A DNA stretch of 64,000 bases, from assembly GCA_016179685.1 (NCBI GenBank), contig JACPCR010000079.1, positions 33,732 through 97,731 on the forward strand. Reading direction: 5' to 3'. The position numbers were made by a program, and so were the translations under genes. This DNA is from Planctomycetota bacterium (GTDB lineage Bacteria > Planctomycetota > PUPC01 > JACPCR01). Positions within the stretch are counted from its first letter, which is position 1; the number at the start of each line of letters is the position of its first letter. Below the pieces are notes generated by a model. The model worked only from the letters and a program-made list of their open reading frames with translations, was not told the DNA's origin and searched no databases. Below, in pieces: positions 55,782-63,723 of this stretch.

Positions 55782-57530
55782 GCATCGCCACTGGCCGCCC
55801 TTGCCCTTCTCCTTGTAGACCTCGGCCACGGCCTTCCTCGCCCGCCGAAACGTCCGCTCGCTGATGCTGTTGGCTGTGGCCGCTTCGGCGAGTTCGTCCG
55901 ACGGCATGTCCCCGCCGTTGGCCGTGAGCGTCTCGACCACGAACCGCTTGGCATCCTCGCGGGCAGCGGCACCCTGGCCGCCACCCAAGGCGTCGTCAGC
56001 CCTCATCTCGACGGGGGTCGCTTCCCAGGCCACCCGCGCCACGTCACCTGTGGATTCGAGGGTGTAGGCCAGCCCGGAGTCGTCCGCTCCGAGGTTGTTC
56101 TTGACCGGCACGAACAACCGGCGGCGTCCCGTCTCGTCGTTCTCGTCGCGGACCACGGCCCAGACGGCACGTGCCGCCGCGACGAACGCGAGCGACCCCA
56201 TGGCGCGATAGATCGCGGGAAGTCCGCCCGCCTTGTTGAGGTGCGTCACCGCGAGGACCGCCGCCTTCTTGCGCGCGGCCAGATCGAAGAGCTTGGCGAG
56301 CACGGCCCGCACCTCGGCGTTCTTGTGCGAGTCGGTCTTGCCCAGGTATGCCGTCAGCGGGTCGATGACGACCAGTTTGCAATTCGGCGTCCGCTGAATG
56401 GCCGCTTCCAGCGCTGGCAGGTCCAGCGTCAGGTCGAAGTACGCCTCCTCGGTTTTGCCATCGATGCGGAGCCGCCGAACCGCCTGAAGCGCCACCACGC
56501 AAGCGGCGTCCGCACCGGCGGCATCGAGCCGGGGGCGGATGGTGTCGGCCAGGTCGTCCTCGGCGCTGAGGAGCACGACGCCTCCCGGTAGATTCGGGAG
56601 GAGCGGCGAGTCCGGCCAGCACTTCCCGCTCGACACGCGGGCGGCAAGGTCGAGCGTCACGAAGGACTTGCCCAGCCCGGGGTCGCCGCAAAGGAGCGTG
56701 AGCTTCCCGAGGGCGATCCGACCGGGCCAGAGCCAGCGAACCAGTTCCGGCTGAACGTCCGCGACGCGCACCAGCACCGGACCTGGCACGGACGCGGCGC
56801 GGGCGGCCAGTTCCTCGCGCCAGACCGCCTGCACGTCGGGCTCGTATTGATTCAACTCCTCCAGCCCGGTGAACTCGCCTTTGTGGGCGCGGATGCTTTC
56901 GCGCAGCTTCGCCAGAGACGCGGCGCGCAGTCGGTCGTACTGCTCCTTGCTTTGAATGAACGGGCTGCGCTGCCGAACGAGCGTGACGGGCGCGTTGAGC
57001 GCGCCCGCCATCGTGAGCGGGCCGAACACCTCGCCCCACAGCCGCTTGGGGACCTCATGCCGCATCAATGGGTTATTGTCGGGCTCCGGTGGCTCGGGCG
57101 GCTTGGCGCTCGACCACGCGAGGCGGATGGGGTCCTCCTTCGCCCAGATTCGTAGCTCCTCGAGCCACGGCCCAAGCCCCTTCCTCACGCCTTGGGCGCG
57201 AGCGCGAACCGCCTCCATGCCGCCTTGCAGCGCGCCCCGTAGCATGGCCGCCCGGCGGTCGGACCAGCGGTCGAACCCGGCATCCAGCTCGCCCCAGTAG
57301 ATCTTCCCGCGGAGCCTGTGGATGCGATTCTCGAAGGCGTCCGCGAATTCGAGACTCCGTTCCGCGCAGCGCGACGCGCCGATGAGGTAGCCGACCCGGA
57401 AGGCCCGCTCGACCTCCGGCGGATTCTCTGGGTCCCAGCCGGTGATGCGCTGCCCATACGGGTAACGCGCCATCGTCTGGCGAAGCGATAGAGGCCCCGT
57501 GGGGGCGGCAACGTCCGCGCCAGTGGTCAC
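55749..57530 (-). CDS. AAA family (RepA/DnaB-like, AAA_25) ATPase with novel N-terminal domain
   Basis: 593 residues. The first about 250 are of unknown type (MARYPYGQRITGWDPENPPE, VGYLIGASRCAERSLEFADA, NRIHRLRGKIYWGELDAGFD). From about 265 the RecA-fold ATPase of plasmid and phage replication helicases follows: VRWLWPGRIALGKLTLLCGD with Walker A GDPGLGKSFVTLD, GGVVLLSAEDDLADTIRPRL, Walker B KLVVIDPLTAYLG, and VLAVTHLNKAGGLPAIYRAM with the sensor His. The C-terminus ends in a helix-turn-helix-like part (ELAEAATANSISERTFRRAR). It is presumably the replication initiator or helicase of the island. Same strand as the capsid gene, nine bases downstream of it. Confidence 0.8.
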   Translation of the reverse strand: MTTGADVAAPTGPLSLRQTMARYPYGQRITGWDPENPPEVERAFRVGYLIGASRCAERSLEFADAFENRIHRLRGKIYWGELDAGFDRWSDRRAAMLRGALQGGMEAVRARAQGVRKGLGPWLEELRIWAKEDPIRLAWSSAKPPEPPEPDNNPLMRHEVPKRLWGEVFGPLTMAGALNAPVTLVRQRSPFIQSKEQYDRLRAASLAKLRESIRAHKGEFTGLEELNQYEPDVQAVWREELAARAASVPGPVLVRVADVQPELVRWLWPGRIALGKLTLLCGDPGLGKSFVTLDLAARVSSGKCWPDSPLLPNLPGGVVLLSAEDDLADTIRPRLDAAGADAACVVALQAVRRLRIDGKTEEAYFDLTLDLPALEAAIQRTPNCKLVVIDPLTAYLGKTDSHKNAEVRAVLAKLFDLAARKKAAVLAVTHLNKAGGLPAIYRAMGSLAFVAAARAVWAVVRDENDETGRRRLFVPVKNNLGADDSGLAYTLESTGDVARVAWEATPVEMRADDALGGGQGAAAREDAKRFVVETLTANGGDMPSDELAEAATANSISERTFRRARKAVAEVYKEKGKGGQWRCRLKGGQPCTP

Positions 57531-57539
57531 GCGGCCTCC

Positions 57540-59393
57540 TTACTCGCCTGCGCTCCGCACAGCCGCGCGGGGATCGCAGAGCGACGCGCCGAAGTCGTGA
57601 TAGACCCTCCAACTCACGGCAAGCCGGTCGACTTCCTGTTCGAGCCCGAAATACTCGACGGTCGGGGCCTGCTTGCCGTTCAGGAAGGCCACGATGAGGG
57701 AGCACGCGGATGGCGCGGCGAACAAGTACCAGTGCTTGCTGCTCGCTTGGCCCTTGAACTTGGCGGCATTGGAAAGCCTGGGCTCGACCTCGAGCGCCAC
57801 CGCACGCCGGAGGCTGTTTCCCGTGGGTTCCTCGGCCATCCTCTGAACGAACTCCGATTCAAGCAGCGACTTCGCCGTAACGGCCAACTCCGGCGGCACG
57901 AGCAGCGTCGCGGGCCGGATGTCGAGGTCGTTCGCCTCCTCGTCCCGCTGGGTCTGCATTGCCTGGATGGCCTTGGCCAGCGAGTCCGGCCCGAGAGCCG
58001 CATCCACGCCGGTCAGCAAGTTGCCATTGGCCGCCGAGAAGAACCCGCCCGCGTTGGCGAGAAGCGTCTCGTACACGAGGTCCGACACCTTCCGCATCGC
58101 CGCCTTGCCCATGGCGCGGGACGTCTCCTCGAAGACGGAGAGGTCATCGTTCACGAGGTCGCGCCGGTCGATACCGAGCAACCGCCCGAACGTATCCACC
58201 TTGAACGTTGTGACCGACTCTCGGACGGAGCCATGTCGAAGCTCGCCGCCAGGGGCGAGTTGTTCCAGTTGCCCGGTGAAACTTGGCCGGATTGCGGTGT
58301 TCGGCTTGAAGTCGGCGACCGACCGGATCGCCGCTAAGGCCCGCCATGTCGCCGGGGATTCCTCGTAGGCGTCGAGGAGCAGCTTGTTGGCGACGTTTCC
58401 CAGCGCGGCCGGAAGCGAGTAGGTCGAAAGCGATGCCTTGACGAGTTCCATCCGACCGGACGGGATCTCGCGACCGTCGGCCTCGAGGGCGGCGCGGCAG
58501 AGGTCGAGCGCATGGGCCGCGCCCAGGCGCTTCGCCTGCCCGCAGACCTCCGGCCCCAGCGCCTTCTCGGCCAGCTTCTCGCGCCCCAGGCGCATGAGGA
58601 GCGCCGCCTCGACGGCCTGCTCGCACGACACACCGCGAATCGCTCCCGACGCGATCATGGGAACAGCGGGACGCGATGCCCGCAGGATATGAAGAAGCTC
58701 GGCCTGAAGATCCTTGACGCTCAACTCGCCGTCGATGGCCCTGGCCTTGAGGTCGGCCACGCGCTTCTCCTGTGCGCCCCAGCCGCCGGGCTGCTGGCAG
58801 GCCGCCTCGATGACGGCCAAGCGCTCGCGCTCCTCCTGACGGATGCGCTCCTCGTCCGGGCGACCGTTGCGTGACGCCGCGATGGCGACGGCCGTCTGGT
58901 CGTCGCAGCCGAGCGTGACCACGCTCACCTCGCGGAGCTTGCCTTTGCTCACGAGCGTCAGACCGCCCTGCGGCGCGGTGAGGGTGCGACCATTGACCTG
59001 TACGTTCTCTCCTGGAGCGATTCGCGCGGTGTCTTCTGGCGCGACCCCGACGCTGGCCTGCAGGGGGAATCCGTCGCGGGCGAGGTCCAGGACTTTCTTC
59101 GCGGCGGCAGTGGCGCTGGCCACGCTTCCGGCAACCAGCAACCGGCCTTCCCGCACCTGGGCCTGACCTTTGCCCAGGACGTTGTCGAGGCCGGGATCGT
59201 GGTCGACCAGAAGCGGCAACTCACCGCCGCATTCCAGCCCGGCCAGGTCAATGACCAACGGTCCCCAGTTTGGCACGCGCATCACGCCGCCGGTGTAGGC
59301 GACGATGCTGATCGAGGGTCGCCTTGAAGCCTCTGCCGCCGTGATCTCGACGGCGGCCGTGGAGAGAACGATGTCCGTCGTGGCTGTTTTCAT
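57540..59393 (-). CDS. Prohead protease-major capsid protein fusion (HK97-type)
   Basis: 617 residues from ATG 59393, which overlaps the stop of the RHH gene (ATGA). The first about 180 residues are prohead-protease-like (LPLLVDHDPGLDNVLGKGQA, FPLQASVGVAPEDTARIAPG, KGKLREVSVVTLGCDDQTAV), with a His-Asp-containing strand and a conserved Ser. A helical delta-like linker follows (RQEERERLAVIEAACQQPGG). The last about 300 residues form a Mu/HK97-like capsid: VTTFKVDTFGRLLGIDRRDL, NDDLSVFEETSRAMGKAAMR, NGNLLTGVDAALGPDSLAKA, DLDIRPATLLVPPELAVTAK and SKHWYLFAAPSACSLIVAFL. It builds and matures a procapsid. No portal, terminase or tail genes accompany it. Confidence 0.85.
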   Translation of the reverse strand: MKTATTDIVLSTAAVEITAAEASRRPSISIVAYTGGVMRVPNWGPLVIDLAGLECGGELPLLVDHDPGLDNVLGKGQAQVREGRLLVAGSVASATAAAKKVLDLARDGFPLQASVGVAPEDTARIAPGENVQVNGRTLTAPQGGLTLVSKGKLREVSVVTLGCDDQTAVAIAASRNGRPDEERIRQEERERLAVIEAACQQPGGWGAQEKRVADLKARAIDGELSVKDLQAELLHILRASRPAVPMIASGAIRGVSCEQAVEAALLMRLGREKLAEKALGPEVCGQAKRLGAAHALDLCRAALEADGREIPSGRMELVKASLSTYSLPAALGNVANKLLLDAYEESPATWRALAAIRSVADFKPNTAIRPSFTGQLEQLAPGGELRHGSVRESVTTFKVDTFGRLLGIDRRDLVNDDLSVFEETSRAMGKAAMRKVSDLVYETLLANAGGFFSAANGNLLTGVDAALGPDSLAKAIQAMQTQRDEEANDLDIRPATLLVPPELAVTAKSLLESEFVQRMAEEPTGNSLRRAVALEVEPRLSNAAKFKGQASSKHWYLFAAPSACSLIVAFLNGKQAPTVEYFGLEQEVDRLAVSWRVYHDFGASLCDPRAAVRSAGE

Positions 59394-59791
59394 TTGGATT
59401 CCTTTCCCTTGCGGGCGCTGTAGCGGGCGACGTGTTCCTTCCAATCCTGGAGCTTGGGTGTCGGCCGTCCCTTGCGCCAGCGAAAGCCGCTCACTCCGTC
59501 CAGCTTGACCTGTTCCAGGTATACGCCCGGATCGGGCGCGGCTACCGCGTAGGCCCAATGTTGGAAGTTCGACATGACCCAGCGGTCGTCACCCACGTCG
59601 GTCCAGGCCGGATGCAAGGGCCATTCTTTGTGCTCGCGCATGGTGCGCCGCATGCATTCCGCGACGGCCCGCCGGATCGTGTCCGACCGGCTTTCGCCGC
59701 TCAGGTCCGCCAGCTGATCGAGCGCGAATAGCTCCGCACCGGCGAGTCGGAGCGTCACCACCGCCTTCATGCCGTCGTCTTGGGTATCCAT
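59390..59791 (-). CDS. Ribbon-helix-helix (CopG-type) regulator
   Basis: 133 residues from ATG 59791 with AAGGAGG five bases upstream. A longer frame to 59908 crosses the operator and is rejected. MKAVVTLRLAGAELFALDQL followed by LSGESRSDTIRRAVAECMRR is a ribbon-helix-helix domain. The remainder (PLHPAWTDVGDDRWVMSNFQ, FRWRKGRPTPKLQDWKEHVA) is unfamiliar. The palindrome at 59802-59826 overlaps its RBS, which points to autorepression. Its stop overlaps the capsid gene start, so it heads the structural-gene operon of the island. Confidence 0.78.
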   Translation of the reverse strand: MDTQDDGMKAVVTLRLAGAELFALDQLADLSGESRSDTIRRAVAECMRRTMREHKEWPLHPAWTDVGDDRWVMSNFQHWAYAVAAPDPGVYLEQVKLDGVSGFRWRKGRPTPKLQDWKEHVARYSARKGKESK

Positions 59792-59801
59792 GGCTCCCTC
59801 C

Positions 59802-59826
59802 TTTGTAATACGTAGTGTATTACAAA
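59802..59826. promoter_or_regulatory. Perfect operator palindrome over the RHH gene leader
   Basis: TTTGTAATAC (59802-59811) and GTATTACAAA (59817-59826) are perfect inverted arms around a five-base centre. On the minus strand the right part of the site runs into AAAGGAGG, so a bound protein would block both transcription and ribosome binding. The likely ligand is the ribbon-helix-helix protein encoded immediately downstream. Confidence 0.7.
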
Positions 59827-60057
59827 TCGCATGTCTTGTCAAGTGGAAAATGAGGATTTCCCAATGTCCCAGCGGCGCATGAGTGCGGGTAGGGGCCACT
59901 GCCGCCAATCCGGGGTTTCAGGGCATCGCGTGGCCACTCTGGTTACATACCCGGCGCGAGGCCAAGACGTCGGACAGCGCAATGCATTCTTGACGGAACC
60001 GTCGGAATCTGTAGGATATGACCCGAGATCATGGGAAACAGCGGAGAGGGGTCGGAC

Positions 60058-60255
60058 ATGCCTCAGTTGATGACTGTCCGTCAGATGGCGGAGTTCCTCC
60101 AGGTCAGCACCGACAAGGTCTATGAGATGACGCAGCGCGGAGAAATCCCGGCGATCAAAATCGGCCAGCAGTGGAGATTCAACCGGGATGATATCGAGAA
60201 GTGGCTGAAGTCGTGTTCGCGAGGACAAGCCTCGGTAAAATCGAGAGGAAAGTGA
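60058..60255 (+). CDS. Excisionase-like helix-turn-helix protein (HTH_17/AlpA type)
   Basis: 65 residues from ATG 60058, with GAGAGGGG upstream. LMTVRQMAEFLQVSTDKVYE and EIPAIKIGQQWRFNRDDIEK form the winged excisionase/MerR-like helix-turn-helix, the class of AlpA and Xis factors of satellites and integrative elements. The C-terminus is basic. It is divergent from the RHH-capsid operon across 231 bases (59827-60057), which probably hold both promoters. It is the regulator or directionality factor of the island. Confidence 0.82.
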   Translation: MPQLMTVRQMAEFLQVSTDKVYEMTQRGEIPAIKIGQQWRFNRDDIEKWLKSCSRGQASVKSRGK

Positions 60256-60372
60256 GCGCGTTGATGAACCACCACTTGATCAAACAAGACACATTCAATA
60301 AGGAGAGATCGGTTCACGACAGGAAGGTCGCTGGGATCAAGGGATCACCCGAGAAATGGTGGGCCGACAAAC

Positions 60373-61263
60373 ATGACCTTCGTTCTTGAAAACCTGCGGT
60401 TGCGCGACCTGGTCGCCATAGTCCGCCAGAACCAAGAATTCTACGAGGAATTCGTCCGGTTTCTGTCGGCTCATGGTTACCCAGATGTCCACGCCTTTGT
60501 GCGAGAACGAAACGATGCCGAAGCCGTGGCTGTTCTTGAGGTTTATCTGACATCGCAATCGACTGCTAAGCTTTACGACGGCTTGGGGCGTCCATATTCC
60601 GGCACAGTCGCCAAATGGTATTTTCTCGCTTGGGTTTTGAGAGACGCGCCTGCCCAAAGACTTGGACCCTTGCTGCGCTCTGTCGAGGGAAACACGCTCG
60701 ACAAGAAGAAGGCAACCCTACTGAACCAACTCCGCAAGTTCGTTGGCCCCCTCTTTCCAGAGGCTGAGAAATGGGAGTGGCCTGTGCTTTCTGAGGTGAT
60801 GCTCGCCAGACTGGAGGGTAGCCGTAGAGCTTTGAAGGGGACGCATTTCGAATCCTTGGTGAGGACCGCGCTAAGGACCATCTTTACTTCGCATCGAATC
60901 GATCTGAGCGTCGGAGACAAGGAAACGAGAATCAACGAAGAAACCTACGATGTTCAAGTTTCCAAAGGCGAGAAAATCGTGTTGCTACCGGTAAAGACTC
61001 GCGAAACCATGGGAGGTGGGCACGCGAACCTGTTCACGCGAGACATCCACAAATCCATCTCGGTAGCTCGCAAGAATGGCTACGAGTGCATTCCTGTCAT
61101 CATTGCTGAATCATGGGGTGGCGATTTGAAATCGCTCGGCTGTGAACATTACGTATATATCCAGGCAAACCCGAATCAGACAGCCGAGGTCGAAACGGCA
61201 TTGAAGAAAGCGTTGATTCGTCTAATCCCGTTCTGGAAATCGCTCGCGGAAGGCCAGATATGA
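60373..61263 (+). CDS. Predicted type II restriction endonuclease
   Basis: 296 residues. An N-terminal helical part (LRDLVAIVRQNQEFYEEFVR, ALKGTHFESLVRTALRTIF) is followed by a PD-(D/E)xK-like core: INEETYDVQVSKGEKIVLLP, then VKTRETMGGGHANLFTRDIH, with Asp upstream and a Lys-containing strand. IPVIIAESWGGDLKSLGCEH closes the domain. It precedes a DNA methyltransferase gene with an ATGA overlap, the usual arrangement of a type II restriction-modification pair. The recognition sequence cannot be read. The call rests on context and the core pattern. Confidence 0.65.
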   Translation: MTFVLENLRLRDLVAIVRQNQEFYEEFVRFLSAHGYPDVHAFVRERNDAEAVAVLEVYLTSQSTAKLYDGLGRPYSGTVAKWYFLAWVLRDAPAQRLGPLLRSVEGNTLDKKKATLLNQLRKFVGPLFPEAEKWEWPVLSEVMLARLEGSRRALKGTHFESLVRTALRTIFTSHRIDLSVGDKETRINEETYDVQVSKGEKIVLLPVKTRETMGGGHANLFTRDIHKSISVARKNGYECIPVIIAESWGGDLKSLGCEHYVYIQANPNQTAEVETALKKALIRLIPFWKSLAEGQI

Positions 61264-62246
61264 AAAACGATCGCTATAACCTGACAGAGTACCGCACGAT
61301 CCATGTCCTCAAAGAGGAACACGGCACTTATCAAGTTTCACCCACGCCTCGCAATCCAGGCGATGCCGTTATCAATGGCGACGCGGCGCAGGTAATGCAG
61401 GTTCTCCACGAGCATAGCGTGCAGGCTGTGGTGACAAGCCCGCCGTACTACAAGCAACGCGACTACGATGCTGATTGCCAGCTTGGAAACGAGCCGACCC
61501 CAGAGGAGTACATTCGCAAGCTCGTTGGCATTATCTCTGCATGCAAGAGTGTCCTCAAACCCGACGGTCTCCTGTGGCTGAATCTAGGGGACAAGTACCT
61601 GAACGGGAAACTCCTCGGTTTGCCCTGGCGTGTCGCAATAGCGCTGTCGGAATCCGGTTGGACTTTACGCTCTGACGTGATCTGGCACAAGCCGAATGCG
61701 ATGCCAGCGTCGATCAAGAATCGACCGACGACTGATCACGAGTACGTTTTCATGCTCTCACAAGGAGCCAAGTACCAATACGATGCCGACGCCATCCGTG
61801 AACCGCATGTCACGTTTACTGATGCCAGTAAGATGCGGGGAGGACGAGGCCACTTTGGAAAACCAGGCGGGACCCCAGAAGCAGGAAAGAACAAAGGCAA
61901 TCCGAATCTACATAGGGGCCGATGGGATCAGGCGTTTCACCCTCTCGGTAGAAACAAGCGGACAGTTTGGTCAATCCCACTCTCGAAATGTCCGGAGGCT
62001 CACTTCGCTGTCTTTCCAGAAAAACTAGTAGAGAACTGTATTCTTGCGTCGACAAGACCCGAAGATACCGTGCTCGATCCGTTTTGCGGTAGCGGAACAA
62101 CCCTTCTTGTGGCACACCGTCTTGGACGGCATTTCATTGGGATCGATATCAAGAAGGAGTACTGCATGATGGCGTTGCGAAGGTTAAACGCCGTACAGCG
62201 GGAACTTCCTTTCGCCCAACACCCGTCCCAGAGTATTGGGGGATAG
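61260..62246 (+). CDS. Type II DNA methyltransferase (beta class, N4-cytosine or N6-adenine)
   Basis: 328 residues from ATG 61260, overlapping the endonuclease stop codon. The catalytic motif IV VVTSPPYYKQRDYD is near the N-terminus and the SAM-binding motif I VLDPFCGSGTTLLVAHRLGR near the C-terminus, the circular order of beta-class enzymes. SPPY favours N4-cytosine methylation but occurs in some N6-adenine enzymes. The target-recognition insert lies between (HEYVFMLSQGAKYQYDADAI, GKPGGTPEAGKNKGNPNLHR). It protects host DNA against the neighbouring nuclease. Confidence 0.88.
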   Translation: MKNDRYNLTEYRTIHVLKEEHGTYQVSPTPRNPGDAVINGDAAQVMQVLHEHSVQAVVTSPPYYKQRDYDADCQLGNEPTPEEYIRKLVGIISACKSVLKPDGLLWLNLGDKYLNGKLLGLPWRVAIALSESGWTLRSDVIWHKPNAMPASIKNRPTTDHEYVFMLSQGAKYQYDADAIREPHVTFTDASKMRGGRGHFGKPGGTPEAGKNKGNPNLHRGRWDQAFHPLGRNKRTVWSIPLSKCPEAHFAVFPEKLVENCILASTRPEDTVLDPFCGSGTTLLVAHRLGRHFIGIDIKKEYCMMALRRLNAVQRELPFAQHPSQSIGG

Positions 62247-62267
62247 TGGTTATTCGGAGGATTATCG

Positions 62268-62645
62268 ATGGCTAAGAAAAAGGTGTTCATCAGTTTCGAC
62301 TTCGACAACGACAAAACGTTGAAAGAATTTATCATCGGGCAGGCCAAGCTCGACGACTCCCCGTTCGAGGTGGTTGACCACTCCCTCAAAGAGGCGGCCC
62401 CGGAGAAGTCGTGGCTGGATAAGGCCAAGGCCGCGATTTCTAGAGCGGACGTCTTCATCGTCATGCTGGGTCCAAAGACGAAAACGGCCCCTGGTGTTCT
62501 GAAGGAAGTGAAGGTCGCGAACGAACTCTGGAAGGAAAAATTCCAGGTCATCGGCTACAAGGATGGGTCGGAAGATTGGGCCGTTCCTGATGCGGGGCGC
62601 GTCTACAAATGGAGCTGGGACAACCTGAAGAAGTTGCTGGCGTGA
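62268..62645 (+). CDS. TIR-like protein (DUF1863/MTH538 type)
   Basis: 125 residues. KKVFISFDFDNDKTLKEFII is the first strand of the TIR-like fold of DUF1863. FEVVDHSLKEAAPEKSWLDK carries the Glu positions near the predicted nucleotide site, and ISRADVFIVMLGPKTKTAPG the central strand. The protein ends with WAVPDAGRVYKWSWDNLKKL. Members of this family sense phage and, as ThsB proteins, make cyclic ADP-ribose-type signals. Others are of unknown activity. It follows the methyltransferase by 21 bases and precedes a membrane protein gene. Confidence 0.8.
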   Translation: MAKKKVFISFDFDNDKTLKEFIIGQAKLDDSPFEVVDHSLKEAAPEKSWLDKAKAAISRADVFIVMLGPKTKTAPGVLKEVKVANELWKEKFQVIGYKDGSEDWAVPDAGRVYKWSWDNLKKLLA

Positions 62646-62683
62646 GGCCAGCCACCAATGAGGCTCATGGACAGCCAGACACG

Positions 62684-63091
62684 ATGAACGAAAACAAGCT
62701 CAAACATCTTGAGTTTGCCCAGGGTGTCATCAACCGAATGGCAGGGAACTCGTTTCTGCTGAAGGGATGGTCCGTGACGCTGGTGGCGGCTATCTTCGCG
62801 TTGGCCACGAAGGACGGGAATCCCGGCCTTGTCCCGGTGGCCTACCTCCCCGCCGTCGTCTTCTGGTTCTTGGACGCCTATTTCCTTCGCCAAGAGAAGC
62901 TTTATCGGAAACTGTACGACGCAGTCCGCGTGAAGAAAGCGGAAGAGATCGACTTTTCACTTGACGCAAGTGTTTTCGCCAAAGGAGTGGCCCCCTGGTG
63001 GCGGGTAATGCTCTCGAAAACTCTTGGGTGGTTCCACGGAGCGGTTGTTGCTTCAATCGTTGGGGCTCAGATCCTCGCAAAGGTGGCATGA
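62684..63091 (+). CDS. Small membrane protein of TIR-associated cassettes
   Basis: 135 residues from ATG 62684. NKLKHLEFAQGVINRMAGNS precedes two hydrophobic helices (FLLKGWSVTLVAAIFALATK and LVPVAYLPAVVFWFLDAYFL) and then a charged helix (QEKLYRKLYDAVRVKKAEEI). A third hydrophobic segment lies near the C-terminus (GWFHGAVVASIVGAQILAKV). This family recurs in nucleotide-signalling conflict operons as a likely membrane-perturbing effector. It lies between two TIR-like genes, one base before the ThsB-like gene. No macro, SLOG or SIR2 domain is attached. Confidence 0.72.
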   Translation: MNENKLKHLEFAQGVINRMAGNSFLLKGWSVTLVAAIFALATKDGNPGLVPVAYLPAVVFWFLDAYFLRQEKLYRKLYDAVRVKKAEEIDFSLDASVFAKGVAPWWRVMLSKTLGWFHGAVVASIVGAQILAKVA

Positions 63092-63092
63092 A

Positions 63093-63584
63093 ATGGCTCG
63101 ACGGGTATTTTTCAGCTTCCACTACGAAGCGGACATCTGGCGCGCAGGCCAAGTCCGAAACTCGTGGATCACGAAGGTCGACCGAGAGGATGCAGGGTTT
63201 TGGGACGCGGCCTCATGGGAGGCCGTGAAGCGTCAAGGCGACGAAGCCATCAAACGGTGGATCAACCGCCAGCTTGACGGCACCTCGGTGACTATCGTGT
63301 TGATCGGCAGCGAGACCGCCAGTCGACCCTACGTGCAGTACGAAATCGAAAAAAGCTACGAGAAGAGAAACGGATTGGTGGGTGTTTTCATCCACAACAT
63401 GCGCGACAGATACCAGCAAACGGCCATTCGGGGCCAGAATCCCCTCGACGCCTTCTGGGTCCAGCAAGACGGAAAGAAGGCTTACCTCTCGCAAATGTTT
63501 TCCACCTACGACTACGTTCGGGATGACGGGTACAACAACATCGCAGACTGGGTCGAGGAGGCTGCTCAACGGGCAGGCCGATAA
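63093..63584 (+). CDS. ThsB-like TIR protein (Thoeris sensor/cyclase family)
   Basis: 163 residues from ATG 63093, following the membrane-protein stop by one base. The match to ThsB of Thoeris is good over the full length: ARRVFFSFHYEADIWRAGQV, RNSWITKVDREDAGFWDAAS followed by WEAVKRQ (Glu at the expected NADase position), SVTIVLIGSETASRPYVQYE, RNGLVGVFIHNMRDRYQQTA, and the closing YVRDDGYNNIADWVEEAA. ThsB proteins sense infection and convert NAD into a cyclic signal for an effector. The ThsA effector partner is missing here. The small membrane protein may replace it. Confidence 0.85.
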   Translation: MARRVFFSFHYEADIWRAGQVRNSWITKVDREDAGFWDAASWEAVKRQGDEAIKRWINRQLDGTSVTIVLIGSETASRPYVQYEIEKSYEKRNGLVGVFIHNMRDRYQQTAIRGQNPLDAFWVQQDGKKAYLSQMFSTYDYVRDDGYNNIADWVEEAAQRAGR

Positions 63585-63669
63585 GGTCTATGCGCGAGCG
63601 GTCAGGATTCGACTCAGAGTGATGATGTGCGGTTCCGGGGGACTGAGGAACAGGCCCACCAGGGGACCC

Positions 63670-63711
63670 AGGACGGAGGGCTCGCGTTCAAACGAGCGCC
63701 AGTCGCCCCGA
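63670..63711. other. Possible degenerate right attachment site
   Basis: GTTCAAA...CGCCCCGACTTGATTT resembles the 3' end of tRNA-Pro (GTTCAAA...CACCCCGACCATTTT), but many positions differ. It lies just before a strong terminator that would suit a tRNA gene end. It is offered only as a candidate for the right border of the island. Confidence 0.25.
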
Positions 63712-63723
63712 CTTGATTTCTGC

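Noticed and set aside
63640..63711. A second tRNA or tmRNA 3' end
   Set aside because: Only a T-loop-like GTTCAAA and a partial acceptor-like segment are present. No cloverleaf can be drawn.
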